Shown one piece after another: positions 7,914 to 9,852 of a stretch of 9,852 bases of DNA. Made by a program: the position numbers and the translations under genes. Source of the DNA: a miscellaneous Crenarchaeota group-1 archaeon SG8-32-3 (lineage in GTDB: Archaea > Thermoproteota > Bathyarchaeia > Bathyarchaeales > Bathycorpusculaceae); assembly GCA_001273335.1 (NCBI GenBank), contig LFWV01000042.1, forward strand, positions 1-9,852, written 5' to 3'. Each line of letters starts with the position of its first letter. The stretch's first letter is position 1. The notes beneath the pieces are model-generated. The model saw nothing but the letters and a program-made list of their open reading frames with translations. It had not been told where the DNA came from and did not search any database.

Positions 7914-7937
7914 AAAAAAGCATTATGTTCTCGTGCT
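7914..7937 (-). terminator. Oligo-T terminator downstream of the AbrB-PhoU gene
   Basis: On the minus strand a weak stem, AGCA (7937-7934) with TGCT (7922-7919), runs into TTTTTT (7919-7914), about 60 bases beyond the regulator's stop codon. The T-run is the main evidence; the hairpin is too short to matter much. It separates the regulator from the tRNA. Confidence 0.4.
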
Positions 7938-7996
7938 ATTTACCAGTTAAATAGGAGGCAAGGAGACTCAGAGTTCAATAGTGTGCGCAGTGCCTA

Positions 7997-8968
7997 CTAA
8001 ACTACTAAGTCTGCTAGGTCAACGCTGTGTTCGTAAATTCTCCTCAGAAAGGATGCTGTAGCTAAGATTTGCGGCATTATTTCGACAGTCTCTTCCTTCG
8101 CAGCTTTCTCTATATCTGTGAACATTGTTTCGATTTTTTCGTTCATGTTTCGCACGTTTTCAGCTGAAGCTATGTCTTTGCTGATGAAAGCTTTCACAGC
8201 TTGCTCGTGAGCATCATAGCAAACCGCCTGCAAAGCAGCCAACAGCTTTCGCAGCGCCTCGGAAGGTTTAAGCCCATTAAGCTCAATCGTTTCAGCTGCA
8301 ATTTTAACAGAAGCATCACCCATAGCTTCAATTAAGCTTGCTGCTAAACGGTAATCCAAACACTCTATAGGAGTTATCCCAAGCTTCTCGCTCAACCTGG
8401 GATTCTGAATTATCGTACGCAAAATCCGAACCAGCAGGAAATAAAGTCTATTGCTCTCATCATCCCTTGCCATAACGCTTTTTGCCCGCTGTAAATCTCC
8501 ATCAACAAAAGAGTTCACGACGTCACGATTCATCCCCGCAACGATAGCGTAGTTACGCCGTAGAATCTTCTCCGGTGGAAAACCAGAAGGCTCTAACAAA
8601 CACTGTAGAACTATCTGCGAGTAATTCTCCTCAACAATCTCCAACCCAATTAATGAACCCATAGTTGCCTTGACAACGTTTCTAATGTTGAAGTCAATAC
8701 GTTCTTTTGCATCGATACGAATTATGTCAAAACCAAGTAGGTAATGACCAATAATCTCCCGACCCAAATATGGTCCGATGGCTAAATTCGTAACTCTAGG
8801 CAGTTGCTCTGCATCATACTTTGGGTCAATAAGAAGCTTACCATCAGCAGTTTCGTCAAAAGCAACCAAAGCACCTTTCTTCAAACCATGCTCTTTAGCC
8901 CAAGACTTTGGCAAACAAACAAAAAACGTGCCGGTAGGTGTACGTTGCATCCTACGCAGTTCACCCAT
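7997..8968 (-). CDS. AbrB-PhoU fusion protein (archaeal phosphate-uptake-type regulator)
   Basis: This is a predicted DNA-binding regulator with a PhoU-type helical core. From the chosen ATG it has 323 residues. Residues 1-50 form a SpoVT/AbrB swapped-hairpin domain (RRMQRTPTGTFFVCLPKSWA, then GLKKGALVAF and KLLIDPKY). From about 120 onward the protein is all-helical with two PhoU-like repeats: DDESNRLYFLLVRIL near 169-183 resembles the metal-binding motif of the first, and RRIYEHSVDLADLVV ends the second. An ATG seven codons upstream (8989) is in frame, but the one at 8968 has GAGGGAGAG just before it at good spacing, and the AbrB domain starts there. Archaeal proteins of this design are often near phosphate transport genes; none is visible here, so its signal and targets are inferred only. 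A divergent gene starts about 60 bases from the upstream ATG. Confidence 0.88.
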   Translation of the reverse strand: MGELRRMQRTPTGTFFVCLPKSWAKEHGLKKGALVAFDETADGKLLIDPKYDAEQLPRVTNLAIGPYLGREIIGHYLLGFDIIRIDAKERIDFNIRNVVKATMGSLIGLEIVEENYSQIVLQCLLEPSGFPPEKILRRNYAIVAGMNRDVVNSFVDGDLQRAKSVMARDDESNRLYFLLVRILRTIIQNPRLSEKLGITPIECLDYRLAASLIEAMGDASVKIAAETIELNGLKPSEALRKLLAALQAVCYDAHEQAVKAFISKDIASAENVRNMNEKIETMFTDIEKAAKEETVEIMPQILATASFLRRIYEHSVDLADLVV

Positions 8969-8989
8969 CACAAATCTCTCCCTCAACAT

Positions 8990-9048
8990 CGCCTAAATGT
9001 AAACTAACATATCTAAATAATAAATTACGCATATAAACTTGAAAGCCA
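8990..9048. promoter_or_regulatory. Divergent promoter region between the AbrB-PhoU gene and the DUF429 remnant
   Basis: This AT-rich stretch separates the two divergent genes. CATATAAA at 9030-9037 on the plus strand reads TTTATATG on the minus strand, a good TATA box for the regulator with a start near 9005. For the plus-strand gene that box is too close to the ATG at 9049. The AT-rich run at 9012-9025 (TCTAAATAATAAAT) is better placed, about 26 bases before a leaderless start at 9049. Box choices are by eye. Confidence 0.4.
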
Positions 9049-9644
9049 ATGTTAGAATTTAAAGGCAAATGTGTAATTGGTATAGACTTAGCAGCGTCAA
9101 GTAAAAACCCAACTGGATGGGCAATCCAAAAAAAACAAAACTTTGAAAACGCGTTTACTCTACACATGCAACAAAATCATAAAAAACACATTGCAGAATA
9201 ACCTTGCACTTATAGCTATAGATGCAGCCTTAATCCTTCCAAAAAACACCTATTTTTTTAGAAAAACAGACAAAGAAAGGATAAGAATGAGGTATAGAGT
9301 GCTGCATCCAAACTTCCTCGCCATGAAAAAACTCATCTTAAGAGTAATAAGACTGAACAAGTTAATAGAAGAGAAAACGTATAAAATAATCGAAGTGCAT
9401 CCAACCTCAACCCAGAAAGCACTGTAAATGCCACCAAAAGCTTGAAGGCAATCCAAGAAATCCTAAAACCCTTGGGTTGATGGGAGAAATAGAAACCAGA
9501 CCTTTAGCAGCCCATGAAATTGATGCTGTAATAGCTGTTTTAACAGCAGTTTTCCACCTGCAAGATAAAACTGAGCTTATAGGTGACGACGAAGAAGGCT
9601 ACATAATAGCCCCAAAGGAAATAAACTGGGAAACCCTGACATGA
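9049..9644 (+). pseudogene. DUF429 family protein, broken by frameshifts
   Basis: Joining reading frames recovers one DUF429-type protein of roughly 195-200 residues, a family with a ribonuclease H-like fold and no settled role. Frame A from the ATG at 9049 gives CVIGIDLAASSKNPTGWAI and stops at TAA 9199. Frame B (to TAA 9425) gives NNLALIAIDAALILPKN, then KERIRMRYRVLHPNF and IIEVHPTSTQKAL. A third piece (9427-9478) gives NATKSLKAIQEILKPLG. A fourth (9477-9644) gives LMGEIETRPLAAHEIDAV and a GDDEEGYIIAPKEINWETLT ending. That requires shifts near 9160-9199, 9428-9440 and 9466-9480, plus a TAA at 9425 where MPPK in the same frame suggests a lost sense codon. Conserved acidic motifs (GIDLA, AIDAA, EVHP, HEIDAV) survive in the pieces. 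Neighbouring genes are intact, which argues against general sequence error, though several shifts lie near short homopolymers. Confidence 0.8.
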
Positions 9645-9852
9645 TTGAAAAAGAGAAACTTCAAAGAGCTGTTGAAGCAACAATCCAAGCGGGATATCAA
9701 CTAAACAGCGAAGCTTTTGGCTTTCTAAGTGCTATCACCGCCACAGATGACCCAACCACAATAATTAGCAAAGCCCTACAGAAATTAAGAGAACTGGAAG
9801 AAAAACCATTATTTATCGACAAAAACTTCTTAGAAACACTGCTGAAACCACC
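9641..9852 (+). CDS. Probable PolD DNA polymerase small subunit (DP1), N-terminal part, cut by the window edge
   Basis: The ATG at 9641 overlaps the stop of the DUF429 frame as ATGA, a typical translational-coupling junction. The 70 complete codons read MIEKEKLQRAVEATIQAGYQ, then LNSEAFGFLSAI, DDPTTIISKALQKLRELEEK and PLFIDKNFLETLLKP. The pattern of a short helical region with AGYQLNSEAFGFL, a DDP turn, an amphipathic helix and a FID-x-x-FLE motif resembles the N-terminal domain of the archaeal PolD small subunit. That subunit carries a proofreading phosphodiesterase domain and partners the large DP2 subunit in replication. The diagnostic OB-fold and nuclease motifs would lie beyond the window, so the call rests on N-terminal resemblance from memory. 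It could instead be another small helical archaeal protein. Confidence 0.55.
   Translation, partial: MIEKEKLQRAVEATIQAGYQLNSEAFGFLSAITATDDPTTIISKALQKLRELEEKPLFIDKNFLETLLKP

Noticed and set aside
7937..7953. The palindrome TATTTA-CCAGT-TAAATA upstream of the tRNA promoter region
   Set aside because: Six AT-only pairs arise easily by chance in this composition, and its position downstream of the AbrB-PhoU stop gives no clear role.
9150..9480. Programmed frameshifting in the DUF429 gene
   Set aside because: Three separate shifts in both directions plus an in-frame stop, with no clear slippery heptamer, fit decay or sequence error better than recoding.
1..9852. CRISPR arrays, insertion sequences and attachment-site repeats
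   Set aside because: No regularly spaced repeats, no transposase fragments, and no second copy of the tRNA 3' end were seen by eye on either strand.

Overview
The window looks archaeal. The evidence is a serine tRNA gene with an intron at the anticodon, TATA-type promoters with short or absent leaders, oligo-T stop signals without strong hairpins, an AbrB-PhoU fusion protein of an archaeal type, and what appears to be the start of the small subunit of the archaeal D-family DNA polymerase. PolD rules out most Crenarchaeota. The protein style suggests a Bathyarchaeia-like or euryarchaeal lineage, but the sequence alone does not settle this.

Layout, left to right. Positions 2-193 (+) hold the C-terminal end of an unrecognised protein with one membrane segment, running in from beyond the left edge. 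It converges on, and overlaps by 14 bases, a very large gene at 180-5867 (-). That gene encodes an 1895-residue protein with a DUF4011 region, a superfamily-1 helicase split by a long helical insert, a Vsr-like nuclease domain and DUF3320-type winged-helix modules. This is the domain order of the single-gene antiphage protein Hhe, so a stand-alone defence role is the best guess. Its promoter region carries a long, near-perfect inverted repeat directly upstream of the TATA box. Upstream of it lies a flavoprotein disulfide reductase of the dihydrolipoyl dehydrogenase type (6065-7498, -) with its own terminator. Next come tRNA-Ser(CGA) (7648-7773, -) and an AbrB-PhoU regulator (7997-8968, -).

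The right end is transcribed the other way. A DUF429 gene (9049-9644, +) is broken by about three frameshifts and at least one in-frame stop. Its last codon overlaps, as ATGA, the start of the probable PolD small subunit (9641 to the window edge). The regulator and the DUF429 remnant share a divergent promoter region of about 60 to 80 bases.

The genes do not form one pathway. The minus-strand genes appear to be separate transcription units, each with its own plausible start and stop signals. The points most worth a second look are the defence-type helicase-nuclease with an altered nuclease motif and a structured promoter, the intron-containing tRNA with an ambiguous 3' splice site, and the decayed DUF429 gene in front of a replication gene.
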